DNA of 64,000 nt from Hominenteromicrobium mulieris (GTDB lineage: Bacteria > Bacillota > Clostridia > Oscillospirales > Acutalibacteraceae), in NCBI GenBank assembly GCA_021029595.1, contig JAJJOY010000007.1, forward strand, positions 1 to 64,000, in the 5' to 3' direction. Under the pieces are notes generated by a model. It searched no databases and was not told the origin of the DNA. It was given only the letters and a program-made list of their open reading frames with translations. Numbering within the stretch: position 1 is the first letter of the stretch; every line of letters begins with the position of its first letter. The position numbers were made by a program, and so were the translations under genes. Below are positions 8,201 through 16,537 of the stretch, piece by piece.

Positions 8201-9691
8201 ATGTCTTTAATACAGGTGTCAAACCTGACCTTCGGCTATGAAGGCAGCTTTGATAACGTCTTTGAAAACGCGTCTTTTTCCATAGATACAAACTGGCGGT
8301 GCGGCTTTATCGGGCGCAACGGCAGAGGCAAAACGACGTTTTTAAATCTGCTGCTCGGAAAATACGCGTACAGCGGCACCATTTCCGCTTCGGTCAACTT
8401 TGAGTATTTCCCGTTTGAGGTGGAAAATCCGGACGATACGCCGCTTGAGATTGCGGAGAGCATCGTGCCGGACTTTGAGATGTGGCGGCTAACGCGTGAG
8501 CTCAACTTACTCGACGCCGACCCGGGACTGCTTTACCGCCCCTACTCGACGCTAAGCTACGGCGAGCGTACGAAGGTACTGCTGTCGATTTTATTTATCC
8601 GCGAAAACAGCTTTCTGCTCATCGACGAGCCGACGAACCACCTCGATATCGAAGCGCGCGGCACACTGGCTCAGTATTTGAAGTCGAAAAAAGGGTTCAT
8701 CCTTGTCAGCCACGACCGTGCGTTTCTGGACGAAGTCATCGACCATGTGCTTTCCATCAACCGCGCGGACATCACGGTGATGCGCGGCAACTTTACGACG
8801 TGGCAACAGGAGAAAGACCGCGAGGATCAATTTGAGTTACAACAAAATGAGAAACTCAAAAAGGATGTGAAGCGGCTGGAGGCGGCTGCCCGCCGCAGCG
8901 CGGAATGGTCAAACCGTGCGGAAGACCGCAAGATCGGTTTCAAACCGGAGCGCACGGAAAAGGCCCTTGACCGTCGTGCCTACGAGGGTGAAAAAAGCCG
9001 TAAGATGATGAAGCGTGCAAAGAGCATTGAATCCCGCCGCAACGATGCGCTGGAGGAAAAAAGCGCGCTGCTGAAAAACATTGAATCGGCCGATACGAAA
9101 TTGCAGATTGCGACGCTGCGCCACCCGAAAGACCTTTTGGTAGAGGCAAACGACCTTTCTATTGATTACGGTGACGGCCCCATCTTTCCTCCGCTGCGCT
9201 TTGAGATCCGCCGCGGCGACCGTGCGGCATTGCAGGGCAAAAACGGCTGCGGTAAATCGAGCATCATAAAGCTATTGTGCGGTGAAGATGTTCCCCATGC
9301 CGGCACGCTGAAAACCGCAAGCGGGCTTGTGGTCTCGTATATCCCGCAAAGCGCGGAGGGACTTTCCGGCACACTGCGCGACTATGCAGAGCATTGCGGC
9401 ATTGACGAAAGCCTTTTTAAATCGATCTTGCGCAAGCTGGAATTTCAGCGCACACAGTTTGAAAAGCGCATGGAGGATTTTTCCGAGGGACAAAAGAAAA
9501 AAGTGCTCATTGCGCGGAGCCTCTGCGAAAAGGCACATTTGCTTGTGTGGGACGAACCGCTGAACTTCATCGATGTTATTTCCCGCATGCAGCTTGAAAC
9601 GCTCTTAAAAGAGTGTGTGCCCACAGTCATTTTCGTGGAGCACGACCGCCGCTTTGTGGAAAATACGGCAACAAAGATCATTCGGTTATAA
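8201..9691 (+). CDS. ABC-F ribosomal protection protein, Lsa-type
   Basis: Duplicated ATP-binding protein without membrane domains, 496 residues. First domain: Walker A GRNGRGKTT (residues 38-46), signature LSYGER, Walker B LLIDEPTNHLD. Second: Walker A GKNGCGKSS, signature FSEGQ, Walker B LLVWDEPLNFID. A highly charged interdomain linker (residues about 205-290) would reach the ribosomal peptidyl-transferase centre. N-terminal order and the ENSFLLIDEPTNHLD/EWSNRAEDRK blocks resemble the Lsa/Vga group, whose members displace lincosamides, pleuromutilins and streptogramin A. Whether this copy confers resistance is not known. The ATG follows GGTGA by 7 bases. Confidence 0.82.
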   Translation: MSLIQVSNLTFGYEGSFDNVFENASFSIDTNWRCGFIGRNGRGKTTFLNLLLGKYAYSGTISASVNFEYFPFEVENPDDTPLEIAESIVPDFEMWRLTRELNLLDADPGLLYRPYSTLSYGERTKVLLSILFIRENSFLLIDEPTNHLDIEARGTLAQYLKSKKGFILVSHDRAFLDEVIDHVLSINRADITVMRGNFTTWQQEKDREDQFELQQNEKLKKDVKRLEAAARRSAEWSNRAEDRKIGFKPERTEKALDRRAYEGEKSRKMMKRAKSIESRRNDALEEKSALLKNIESADTKLQIATLRHPKDLLVEANDLSIDYGDGPIFPPLRFEIRRGDRAALQGKNGCGKSSIIKLLCGEDVPHAGTLKTASGLVVSYIPQSAEGLSGTLRDYAEHCGIDESLFKSILRKLEFQRTQFEKRMEDFSEGQKKKVLIARSLCEKAHLLVWDEPLNFIDVISRMQLETLLKECVPTVIFVEHDRRFVENTATKIIRL

Positions 9692-9708
9692 TTGCGGTTT
9701 AAAACCTG

Positions 9709-9746
9709 AACAAAGCGCGTCGTGCAGGGCTGCGGCGCGCTTTTGT
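9709..9746 (+). terminator. Terminator after ABC-F gene
   Basis: ACAAAGCGCG and CGCGCTTTTGT form a GC-rich stem with a loop of about 16 bases, just after the stop codon. Confidence 0.7.
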
Positions 9747-9780
9747 TATAAAAATCAGGGGCTATGAAAGAGAGAAATCT

Positions 9781-11013
9781 ATGAAGCAAAGAAGCGACTA
9801 CATTGGCATATTAAACGGCATACGCGCGTATTCCATTTTGATCGTTGCCGGGTTTCATTCGTGGCAGCAATCCTGGCTGCAAAATCTGTTTCCAAGCAAT
9901 TTGCTGCAGTTTATGGGCGTGCGGAATTTCAGCTTAAACTGGGTGCCGCGCACGGGCTACATGTTTGTAGACGTGATGCTGCTGATTTCGGGATTCTGCC
10001 TCTTTTTGCCCTATGCGCGGCAAATGACCGACCCGCTTGCGCCGGAGCCGGATAACCTGCGCACATTCTTTAAAAAGCGTGCGGCGCGCATTTTGCCATC
10101 GTATTATTTGTGCTTGCTTCTCTACCTCATTTTCTGGGTGCGGCCTTCGGATTACGCGAATATCAAGCAATACTTGCAGGATATTTTTGCGCACCTGACG
10201 TTTACGCAGACGTTTTGGCCGGAAAGCTACATCGGCACAAAATTTCCGACAGCACTGTGGACACTCGGCGTGGAAATGCAGTTTTATCTCGTCTTCCCTT
10301 TGCTCGCGCGCGTGTTCCGTCGCTTTCCGCTTGTGTGCTGGGCGGTGCTTTCCGTTTTGGCGCAGGTGTATATCGTGCTTTTTGCACATCTGCCGCAAGG
10401 CAACGCAGAAAGCCTGCGCATCAACCAGTTCCCGGCGTTTTTGGGTGTATATGGAAACGGTATGCTGTGTGCGCTCTTCTTCTGCCGCCTACGGATATGG
10501 CGCGAGCGCGAATGGAAACAAAACCGCGTTCTGCCGCTTGCGGCGCTGATGCTGCTTCTGTTCAACGGTGCTGCCATTGTGTGTATGTTAAATGACGGGC
10601 TGAGCCGTGCGGCAATCATCCAGCGCTGGCAGGTGGATTACCGCTTTCTGTTTTCTGCGATGATCTGCGTTTTCATTTTGCTTTTGGATGCTGCACCGAA
10701 AGGCGTGCAATGGCTGTTTTCAAACCGCATAGCTGCTTTTTTGTCGGCGGTCTCCTATAATTTCTATATCTGGCACAGCACGGTGCTTTTAAAGCTGAAA
10801 GCGTGGCGCATTCCGTATTACCCGGATGCCCCGGAGGGCGCTGCCGCGTGGCCGCAATCCGCAGGCGGCGAGCCGTGGCACTTTGCTTGGCAGGTGAAGT
10901 ACACGGTGCTGTTTTGGGCGTGTGCGCTCCTTTTGGCGGCGTTTTTCACCTATCTTATCGAAAAACCGACAGCAAAACAGCTGCTCAGAAAGAAGAAAAT
11001 CATCCGTACATAG
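9781..11013 (+). CDS. Acyltransferase 3 family membrane protein
   Basis: A 410-residue integral membrane O-acyltransferase of the OafA/NodX (acyltransferase 3) type, about ten helices. The N terminus has the family layout: ILNGIRAYSILIVAGFHS, where the His within the first helix region is the conserved active-site candidate, followed by a helix, then FKKRAARILPSYY with the conserved arginine pair. ALWTLGVEMQFYLVFPLL and YNFYIWHS further along also match. Such proteins acetylate or otherwise acylate cell-surface polysaccharide or peptidoglycan. No polysaccharide cluster is adjacent, so the target is unknown. It converges on the histidine phosphatase gene. Confidence 0.85.
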   Translation: MKQRSDYIGILNGIRAYSILIVAGFHSWQQSWLQNLFPSNLLQFMGVRNFSLNWVPRTGYMFVDVMLLISGFCLFLPYARQMTDPLAPEPDNLRTFFKKRAARILPSYYLCLLLYLIFWVRPSDYANIKQYLQDIFAHLTFTQTFWPESYIGTKFPTALWTLGVEMQFYLVFPLLARVFRRFPLVCWAVLSVLAQVYIVLFAHLPQGNAESLRINQFPAFLGVYGNGMLCALFFCRLRIWREREWKQNRVLPLAALMLLLFNGAAIVCMLNDGLSRAAIIQRWQVDYRFLFSAMICVFILLLDAAPKGVQWLFSNRIAAFLSAVSYNFYIWHSTVLLKLKAWRIPYYPDAPEGAAAWPQSAGGEPWHFAWQVKYTVLFWACALLLAAFFTYLIEKPTAKQLLRKKKIIRT

Positions 11014-11015
11014 AA

Positions 11016-11055
11016 ACAGACCGCCGCGGCGTATTTCACGCATTCGGCGGTCTGT
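11016..11055. terminator. Bidirectional terminator
   Basis: ACAGACCGCC pairs with GGCGGTCTGT; it separates two converging genes. Confidence 0.7.
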
Positions 11056-11083
11056 CTTCATATTCTGTCCGGGTTACGGAAAA

Positions 11084-11791
11084 CTATTCCGTTTTGCCGT
11101 CTTCTTTCTGGCCGTAAGCGCGGTCGGCGGCTTCTCTTGCAATATCGATGACGCTGTATTCGCGCTTTTCGCCCTGTTCGATGATAGGCAGCATTTGGTA
11201 GACTTCTGCCGCCATGCCGTGCCCCCAAAGCATGGGGTCGATACGCATGGAGTAGCCGTGGCCGTTTTCGCACATCCAGTCGGTCATTTTGGCGCGCGGC
11301 AAGCCGTAAGCCGCTAAGATCGTCATGATGACGCCGCCGTGTGTGACGAGCACGGCACTCTCATCTCCCGTCATCATCATGTTTTTAACGAGCATCTCAA
11401 AGCCCGCACAGACACGCTGCATAAATACGATGCTGCTTTCGCCGTTCGGCGGGGCCTCGTGCTGGCCACCGTTCATCCAGGCGACGAACTTCGGGTCGTT
11501 TTTCAATTCTTCGGCTTTTTTATTTTCCCAATCGCCGAAGTCGCACTCGGCAAGCTCTAAAATAACTTCCGGGTCGGCAGTGGGATATAAGACCTTCAGC
11601 GTATCGACACAGCGCACACACGGGCTGGCGTAGTACTTTTTTGCTTCGGGGTAAATGCCCTTACGTTTCAGCTCCAAAAGTGCCTGAATGCCCTCCTGCG
11701 CAAGCGGAGACTGTGTGCGGCCGATGTAACGACCCTCCAAATTGCCCTCACATATACCGTGGCGGATTAAATGAATGGTGTAAGATTTCAT
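11084..11791 (-). CDS. Histidine phosphatase family protein
   Basis: Phosphoglycerate mutase-like phosphatase of 235 residues. The catalytic LIRHG motif is at residues 8-12, the second conserved Arg/Glu block lies around CVDTLKVLYPT and ELAECDFGDWE, and the C-terminal catalytic His is in LVTHGGVI. Such proteins include alpha-ribazole phosphatase (CobC) and broad acid phosphatases; no cobalamin genes are adjacent, so the substrate is open. The frame is open 25 codons upstream, but the ATG at 11791 follows GGAAAGGA by 8 bases and starts the fold. Confidence 0.85.
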   Translation of the reverse strand: MKSYTIHLIRHGICEGNLEGRYIGRTQSPLAQEGIQALLELKRKGIYPEAKKYYASPCVRCVDTLKVLYPTADPEVILELAECDFGDWENKKAEELKNDPKFVAWMNGGQHEAPPNGESSIVFMQRVCAGFEMLVKNMMMTGDESAVLVTHGGVIMTILAAYGLPRAKMTDWMCENGHGYSMRIDPMLWGHGMAAEVYQMLPIIEQGEKREYSVIDIAREAADRAYGQKEDGKTE

Positions 11792-11884
11792 GCGTTTTTC
11801 CTTTCCGGGACGGTAAAACGCTGCCGTTGCGTCCCTTTCACCAAAAATTCGCGGGAAAACCCGCAAAAAAGGTTCGTTTATCTG

Positions 11885-11913
11885 TTTACTTCTCGGATAA
11901 TTTCGTTTATAAT
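11885..11913 (+). promoter_or_regulatory. Promoter of the XRE-asnB operon
   Basis: TTTACT, 17-base spacer, TATAAT, about 40 bases before the GTG start of the regulator. No other good promoter is seen before the downstream asnB, so it probably drives the whole D-aspartate operon. Confidence 0.6.
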
Positions 11914-11953
11914 TTACAGTGTGTTATTTTTTGACTCAGGTGGTGAAACTTTT

Positions 11954-12622
11954 GTGAACAGTGATTTTCCGCGCATTCTGACACTGCTGCGCAAGGAACA
12001 GGGTATCAGCCAGAAAAAGGCTGCCGCAGACCTTGGCATCTCGCAGGCGCTGCTCTCTCATTACGAAAAAGGCATACGTGAATGCGGTTTGGACTTCATT
12101 GTGCGCACGGCGGATTATTACGGGGTCTCCTGTGATTATCTGCTGGGCAAAACACCGCACCGGCAGGGCGAAAAGCTGCATGTGCCGGAAACGGAGGAGG
12201 AAGACACGCACGATGGTCTCCCCAACGTGAGCCGAAAAATAATATCGAACTCCTTACATATTGTATTTGGTATTCTGAAAAAAATCAATAGCAAATCTTT
12301 AACAAAAGAGATCACGCTGTATTTGAGCGGCGCTGTGTATAACGCGTTCCGCATGCTGTATACGGCGAACCCGAAAAATCCCTCGGCTCTTTTTGAGACG
12401 AAGGACGGACTGAGTGAGGCGCTGACCGACGGCCGTATGCAGCTGGCGCGTGCCAAAAGCCGCGTGATGCTGCTCGGCGAAAAAGTGTCGGACGACGAGG
12501 CCGTTAAAAAAGACGACCTGCCCCAGCTTTCCGGCGAGATGCTCTCGGCGGAATATCCCGATTGGGCGCCCTCGCTTTTTGCATTGATTGAGAATACCGA
12601 AAACGAACACAAGGAAAACTAA
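11954..12622 (+). CDS. XRE-family transcriptional regulator
   Basis: A 222-residue DNA-binding protein. Residues about 5-66 form a Cro/CI-type helix-turn-helix (ILTLLRKEQGISQKKAA ... SQALLSHYEKGIRE ... ADYYGVSCDYLLG). The remaining 150 residues are not recognised; they have a long helical middle (KIISNSLHIVFGILKKI) and an acidic end, and could be a ligand or dimer domain. The GTG start lies 10 bases after AGGTGG; the open frame upstream of it has no ribosome site. It sits 31 bases before asnB in the same direction, so it likely controls the D-aspartate operon and itself. Confidence 0.8.
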   Translation: MNSDFPRILTLLRKEQGISQKKAAADLGISQALLSHYEKGIRECGLDFIVRTADYYGVSCDYLLGKTPHRQGEKLHVPETEEEDTHDGLPNVSRKIISNSLHIVFGILKKINSKSLTKEITLYLSGAVYNAFRMLYTANPKNPSALFETKDGLSEALTDGRMQLARAKSRVMLLGEKVSDDEAVKKDDLPQLSGEMLSAEYPDWAPSLFALIENTENEHKEN

Positions 12623-12653
12623 GTAAACCAACTGCAAAAAGGAGGCAAACTGT

Positions 12654-14531
12654 ATGTGTGGTTTTGTAGGTTATATTGACGGCGGCGAAACACAGCTTAT
12701 GGAGCCCGTGCTGCACGCTATGGCAGACCGCATCCGTCACCGCGGCCCGGACGACGCCGACTATTACATGGACGGCGAGATCTCGCTCGGTTTCCGCAGA
12801 CTTTCCATCATTGACCTCGAGGGCGGCAGACAGCCGATTTTGAATGAAGATAAAAGCAAGGTTCTCATGTTTAACGGCGAGATTTATAACTATCAGTCTC
12901 TCCGCGAAGACCTTTTAAAGGCAGGCCATGTATTTACAACGAAAACGGACAGCGAAGTGCTGCTGCACGGCTTTGAAGAATACGGCACCGACCTGCTCAA
13001 TAAGCTGCGCGGCATGTTCGCGTTCATCATTTGGGACAAGAACACGAAAACGCTGTTCGGCGCGCGCGATTACTTTGGCATTAAGCCGTTTTACTATGCA
13101 AAGATGCAGGGCACGTTGATGTTCGGCAGCGAGATCAAGAGCTTTGTGGAACACCCGCACTTTAAGCGCGAACTGAATGAACGCGCACTGGAAGGCTACC
13201 TTTCTTTCCAATATTCTCCGGGCTACGAGACATTCTTCAAGAACGTTTACAAGCTGCCGCCTGCACATTATTTCTTCTACAAAGACGGCAAAATGGATAT
13301 GCAGCGCTACTGGATCCCGGAATTCAACGCGGAAGAAGACAAGCCGCTCGAATATTGGGTAGACGAGATTGAAAAGACCTTTGACGACTCCGTGAACGCA
13401 CATAAGATTGCGGACGTTGAAGTCGGCTCTTTCCTTTCCTCCGGCGTGGATTCCAGCTATGTGGCCTGCTCTGCCGATGTGGACAAGACGTTTACGGTCG
13501 GCTTCGACAACGGCGAAAAATACAACGAGATCAGCTACGCAAAGGAGCTTTCCGAGCTAATTCCGGTGAAGAATTACAGCAAGACGATTACCCCGGAAGA
13601 GTTCTGGGGCAACTTCGGCAAGATTCAGTACCATATGGACGAGCCGCTTGCCGACCCGTCCGCCGTGGCACTCTATTTCGTGTGCAACACGGCTTCCAAA
13701 TATTTGAAGGTCGTGATGTCCGGCGAGGGCGCCGATGAAATTTTCGGCGGCTACAACATTTATAAAGAACCGCTCGCCGTACCGGCTTATGATAAGATTC
13801 CGTTCCCCATCCGTCGCTTTATCGGCAAAGTCGCTTCGCACTTGCCGAAGAAATCCGGCATCAACTTCCTTATCCGCCGCGGCAAAAAGCTCGAAGACCG
13901 CTTCATCGGCAACGCGTACATGTTCACTGAGGAAGAACGCAAGAAGCTCCTGAAAATTAAGACCGATGCACCGTCCCCGGCAGAAGTCGTAAAGCCGTTC
14001 TATGATCGCGTAAAGGATAAAGACCCGGTAACGAAAATGCAGTTCGTTGACCTTAACGCCTGGATGGTCGGCGATATTCTTCTGAAAGCGGATAAAATGA
14101 GCATGGCAAATTCCCTTGAAGTTCGCGTGCCGTTCCTCGATAAGAAGATTATGGAGCTTGCGGAACGCATCCCGCTCAAGTACCGTGTAAACGACGAGAA
14201 CACGAAGTTTGCGATGCGCAAGGCCGCTTTGCGCCGCATGCCCGAAAAGTGGGCCGGCAAAAAGAAGCTCGGCTTCCCCGTGCCGACGCGTGTGTGGCTC
14301 AAGGAAGACAAGTACTACAACATCGTAAAGGAGAAATTCACGGGCGAAGTGGCACAGAAATACTTCAACACCGACATGCTCGTAAAACTGCTGGATGACC
14401 ACAAAAACGGCAAGGCGGACAACAGCCGCCGCGTTTGGACGGTTTACACGTTCCTCGTGTGGTACGACCAGTTCTTTAACGATGATATTCTCAACGGCTA
14501 TGCGGAGCACACAGATGCAAAGACCGCGTAA
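12654..14531 (+). CDS. asnB: Asparagine synthase-type amidotransferase, copy 1
   Basis: Glutamine-hydrolysing AsnB-type enzyme, 625 residues. Cys2 after the start Met is the glutaminase nucleophile (MCGFVGYI), with RHRGPDD and FNGEIYNY completing the class II glutaminase domain. The synthetase domain has the ATP pyrophosphate loop SSGVDSS at 262-268, and GEGADEIFGGY and RVPFLDKK further on. AGGAGG lies 8 bases before the ATG. Besides making L-asparagine, AsnB homologues can amidate cell-wall residues; in Lactococcus lactis AsnH amidates D-aspartate of the crossbridge. Its position directly before a D-Asp ligase and a racemase suggests this copy or copy 2 does the same. Confidence 0.92.
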   Translation: MCGFVGYIDGGETQLMEPVLHAMADRIRHRGPDDADYYMDGEISLGFRRLSIIDLEGGRQPILNEDKSKVLMFNGEIYNYQSLREDLLKAGHVFTTKTDSEVLLHGFEEYGTDLLNKLRGMFAFIIWDKNTKTLFGARDYFGIKPFYYAKMQGTLMFGSEIKSFVEHPHFKRELNERALEGYLSFQYSPGYETFFKNVYKLPPAHYFFYKDGKMDMQRYWIPEFNAEEDKPLEYWVDEIEKTFDDSVNAHKIADVEVGSFLSSGVDSSYVACSADVDKTFTVGFDNGEKYNEISYAKELSELIPVKNYSKTITPEEFWGNFGKIQYHMDEPLADPSAVALYFVCNTASKYLKVVMSGEGADEIFGGYNIYKEPLAVPAYDKIPFPIRRFIGKVASHLPKKSGINFLIRRGKKLEDRFIGNAYMFTEEERKKLLKIKTDAPSPAEVVKPFYDRVKDKDPVTKMQFVDLNAWMVGDILLKADKMSMANSLEVRVPFLDKKIMELAERIPLKYRVNDENTKFAMRKAALRRMPEKWAGKKKLGFPVPTRVWLKEDKYYNIVKEKFTGEVAQKYFNTDMLVKLLDDHKNGKADNSRRVWTVYTFLVWYDQFFNDDILNGYAEHTDAKTA

Positions 14532-14546
14532 GTATTTGGAAGGAAA

Positions 14547-15797
14547 ATGAAGATCATGAATACAGAAGCATTAAAAAGACAAGATTTTCTGCCGGTTCTG
14601 CTCGGCAGTGACATCAACGTATACGGCATGGCGCGTTCTTTCCACGAGGCTTACGGATACAAAAGCGTAGCGGTCGGCAAGGGCATCCTCCCCGCCTGCA
14701 CGCACAGCCACATTGTGGAAGTTTTAAAGGTAGAACCGCGCCTTGAAGAAGACGACGTGTTTGTCAGCACGCTGACGGAATTTGCAAAGAACTTCTCCGG
14801 GCAGAGATTACTGCTCGTCCCCTGCGGCGACAACTACATCAAAATGCTTGTGCGCAACCAGACGAAGCTGCGCGGCATTTATGAATTCGAGTGCATCAGC
14901 GAAGAGCTTTTAATGCGCCTTTCCATCAAGGAAAGCTTTTATCAGGTCTGCGAGGAACATGGCTTCTCGTTCCCGAAGACAACGACCTGCACGTATGAGA
15001 ACCACAAGAATCTTGAGCTGCCTTTCGACTTCCCGGTCATCATCAAGCCCTCGAACAGCGTGGCATACTGGAACTGCAAGTTCCCGCACAAAAAGAAGGT
15101 TTTCGTTGCAAACACCCGCGAGGAATTTGATGCGATTTTGGACGCCATCTACGGTTCCTCTTACAAAGATCACCTCATTTTGCAGGAATTCATCCCGGGT
15201 GACGATTCTAAAATGCGTGTGATGAACTGCTACTGCGGCAAGGATAAGAAAGTAAAGCTCATTGCACTCGGTAATGCCGTGCTCGAGGAGCATTCCCCGG
15301 AGGGCATCGGCAGCTATGCGGCCATCATCAACGGCTACGACGAAAAGCTGAACGAGACGATGAAGAACTTCCTTGAGGGCATCGGTTACGTGGGCTTTGC
15401 AAACTTCGATATGAAGTACGACGAGCGTGACGGCAAATATAAGCTCTTCGAGATGAACCTGCGACAGGGCCGCAGCAGCTATTTCGTAACGGCTGCGGGC
15501 TACAACATTGCAAAATGGCTTGCGGACGACGTCATCTACAACAAGCCCATGGATCTTACCATTGCCACAAATAAAGTGCTGTACACAATCATCCCGACGA
15601 AGATCATCTTTGACTATTGTCCGGACACCGCCGTGAAAGCGGAAGCGAAAAAGCTCATCGACGAAGGTAAAGTGGTTAACTCGTATTATTACAAGAAAGA
15701 CCGCAGCCTGATGCGCTGGCTGATGTTCCGCCGCAACCAGCACAACTACTTTGAAAAGTACAAGCGTTATTTTAACAACAAAGGACTGCGTGACTGA
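14547..15797 (+). CDS. asl: D-aspartate ligase (ATP-grasp, Asl-type)
   Basis: ATP-grasp enzyme of 416 residues expected to join D-aspartate to the lysine side chain of a peptidoglycan precursor, the first residue of a D-Asp/D-Asn crossbridge. Features: an N-terminal block LLGSDINVYGMARSFHE, the phosphate and adenine binding segment FPVIIKPSNSV, LILQEFIPGDDS with the metal-binding DMKYD and FEMNLRQGRSSYF at the end of the ATP-grasp core. These blocks agree closely with what I recall of the Enterococcus faecium enzyme Asl-fm. Its stop codon overlaps the start of an aspartate racemase gene (TGATG), strongly supporting a D-aspartate substrate. A second in-frame ATG 9 bases downstream could be the true start. 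Confidence 0.8.
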   Translation: MKIMNTEALKRQDFLPVLLGSDINVYGMARSFHEAYGYKSVAVGKGILPACTHSHIVEVLKVEPRLEEDDVFVSTLTEFAKNFSGQRLLLVPCGDNYIKMLVRNQTKLRGIYEFECISEELLMRLSIKESFYQVCEEHGFSFPKTTTCTYENHKNLELPFDFPVIIKPSNSVAYWNCKFPHKKKVFVANTREEFDAILDAIYGSSYKDHLILQEFIPGDDSKMRVMNCYCGKDKKVKLIALGNAVLEEHSPEGIGSYAAIINGYDEKLNETMKNFLEGIGYVGFANFDMKYDERDGKYKLFEMNLRQGRSSYFVTAAGYNIAKWLADDVIYNKPMDLTIATNKVLYTIIPTKIIFDYCPDTAVKAEAKKLIDEGKVVNSYYYKKDRSLMRWLMFRRNQHNYFEKYKRYFNNKGLRD

Positions 15798-16516
15798 TGA
15801 ACAGTTTAGGCGTTATCGGCGGACTCGGCCCCATGGCGACGGCGTATTTATTAGAGCTTATCACCGACATGACCGATGCTCGCACCGATCAGGAGCATCT
15901 TGACGCGATCATATTCAATCGCCCGAGTGTGCCGGATCGGACCGCATACATTTTAGACCATACAAAGCCCTCCCCTGTGCCGCCGATGATCGACATCGCA
16001 CAGAAATTGGAGGCGCTGGGTGTGTGCGCACTCGCTACCCCGTGCGTGACGGCACACAGCTTTCACGATGAACTGCAAAGCAGCGTACACATTCCGTTTA
16101 TCCACATGGTGCGCGAAACGGCAGCATATCTAAAAGAAGCCGGCTGCAAAAAGCCCGGCATTATGGCGACAACCGGTACGGTGCACATGGGCTTATTTCA
16201 AACCGCGCTGACCGATGCGGGTCTTTCCTACGTTTTGCCGAACGACGAAATGCAGCAGAACGTAATGTCGCTCATTTACGACTGCGTAAAAGCAGGTGAA
16301 CCGGCGGACATGGTAAAATTCCGCGCCGTTTCCGACGCTTTGCGCGCGGACGGCTGCGACGCTATTATTTTAGGCTGCACGGAGATCTCCATCATCAAGC
16401 GCGATAACGAGCTTGGGCCCGGTTATCTCGACGCGCTGGAAGTGTTGGCACGCGCGTGCATTTTAGCGTGCGGCAAAAAACTTAAGCCGAAATATTCTTC
16501 CCTGATCCAACAATAA
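15797..16516 (+). CDS. racD: Aspartate racemase
   Basis: PLP-independent Asp/Glu racemase family member, 239 residues, supplying D-aspartate from L-aspartate. Both catalytic cysteines are present: Cys83 in TPCVTAH and Cys194 in LGCTE. In most aspartate racemases the first motif reads PCNTAH, so the Asn-to-Val change is unusual, but the paired cysteines and the start GVIGGLGPMAT are intact. It overlaps the D-Asp ligase stop by one base and is followed 21 bases later by the second AsnB, forming a compact supply-ligate-amidate unit. Confidence 0.87.
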   Translation: MNSLGVIGGLGPMATAYLLELITDMTDARTDQEHLDAIIFNRPSVPDRTAYILDHTKPSPVPPMIDIAQKLEALGVCALATPCVTAHSFHDELQSSVHIPFIHMVRETAAYLKEAGCKKPGIMATTGTVHMGLFQTALTDAGLSYVLPNDEMQQNVMSLIYDCVKAGEPADMVKFRAVSDALRADGCDAIILGCTEISIIKRDNELGPGYLDALEVLARACILACGKKLKPKYSSLIQQ

Positions 16517-16537
16517 AAGCATAAGGAGGCGTTTTGT

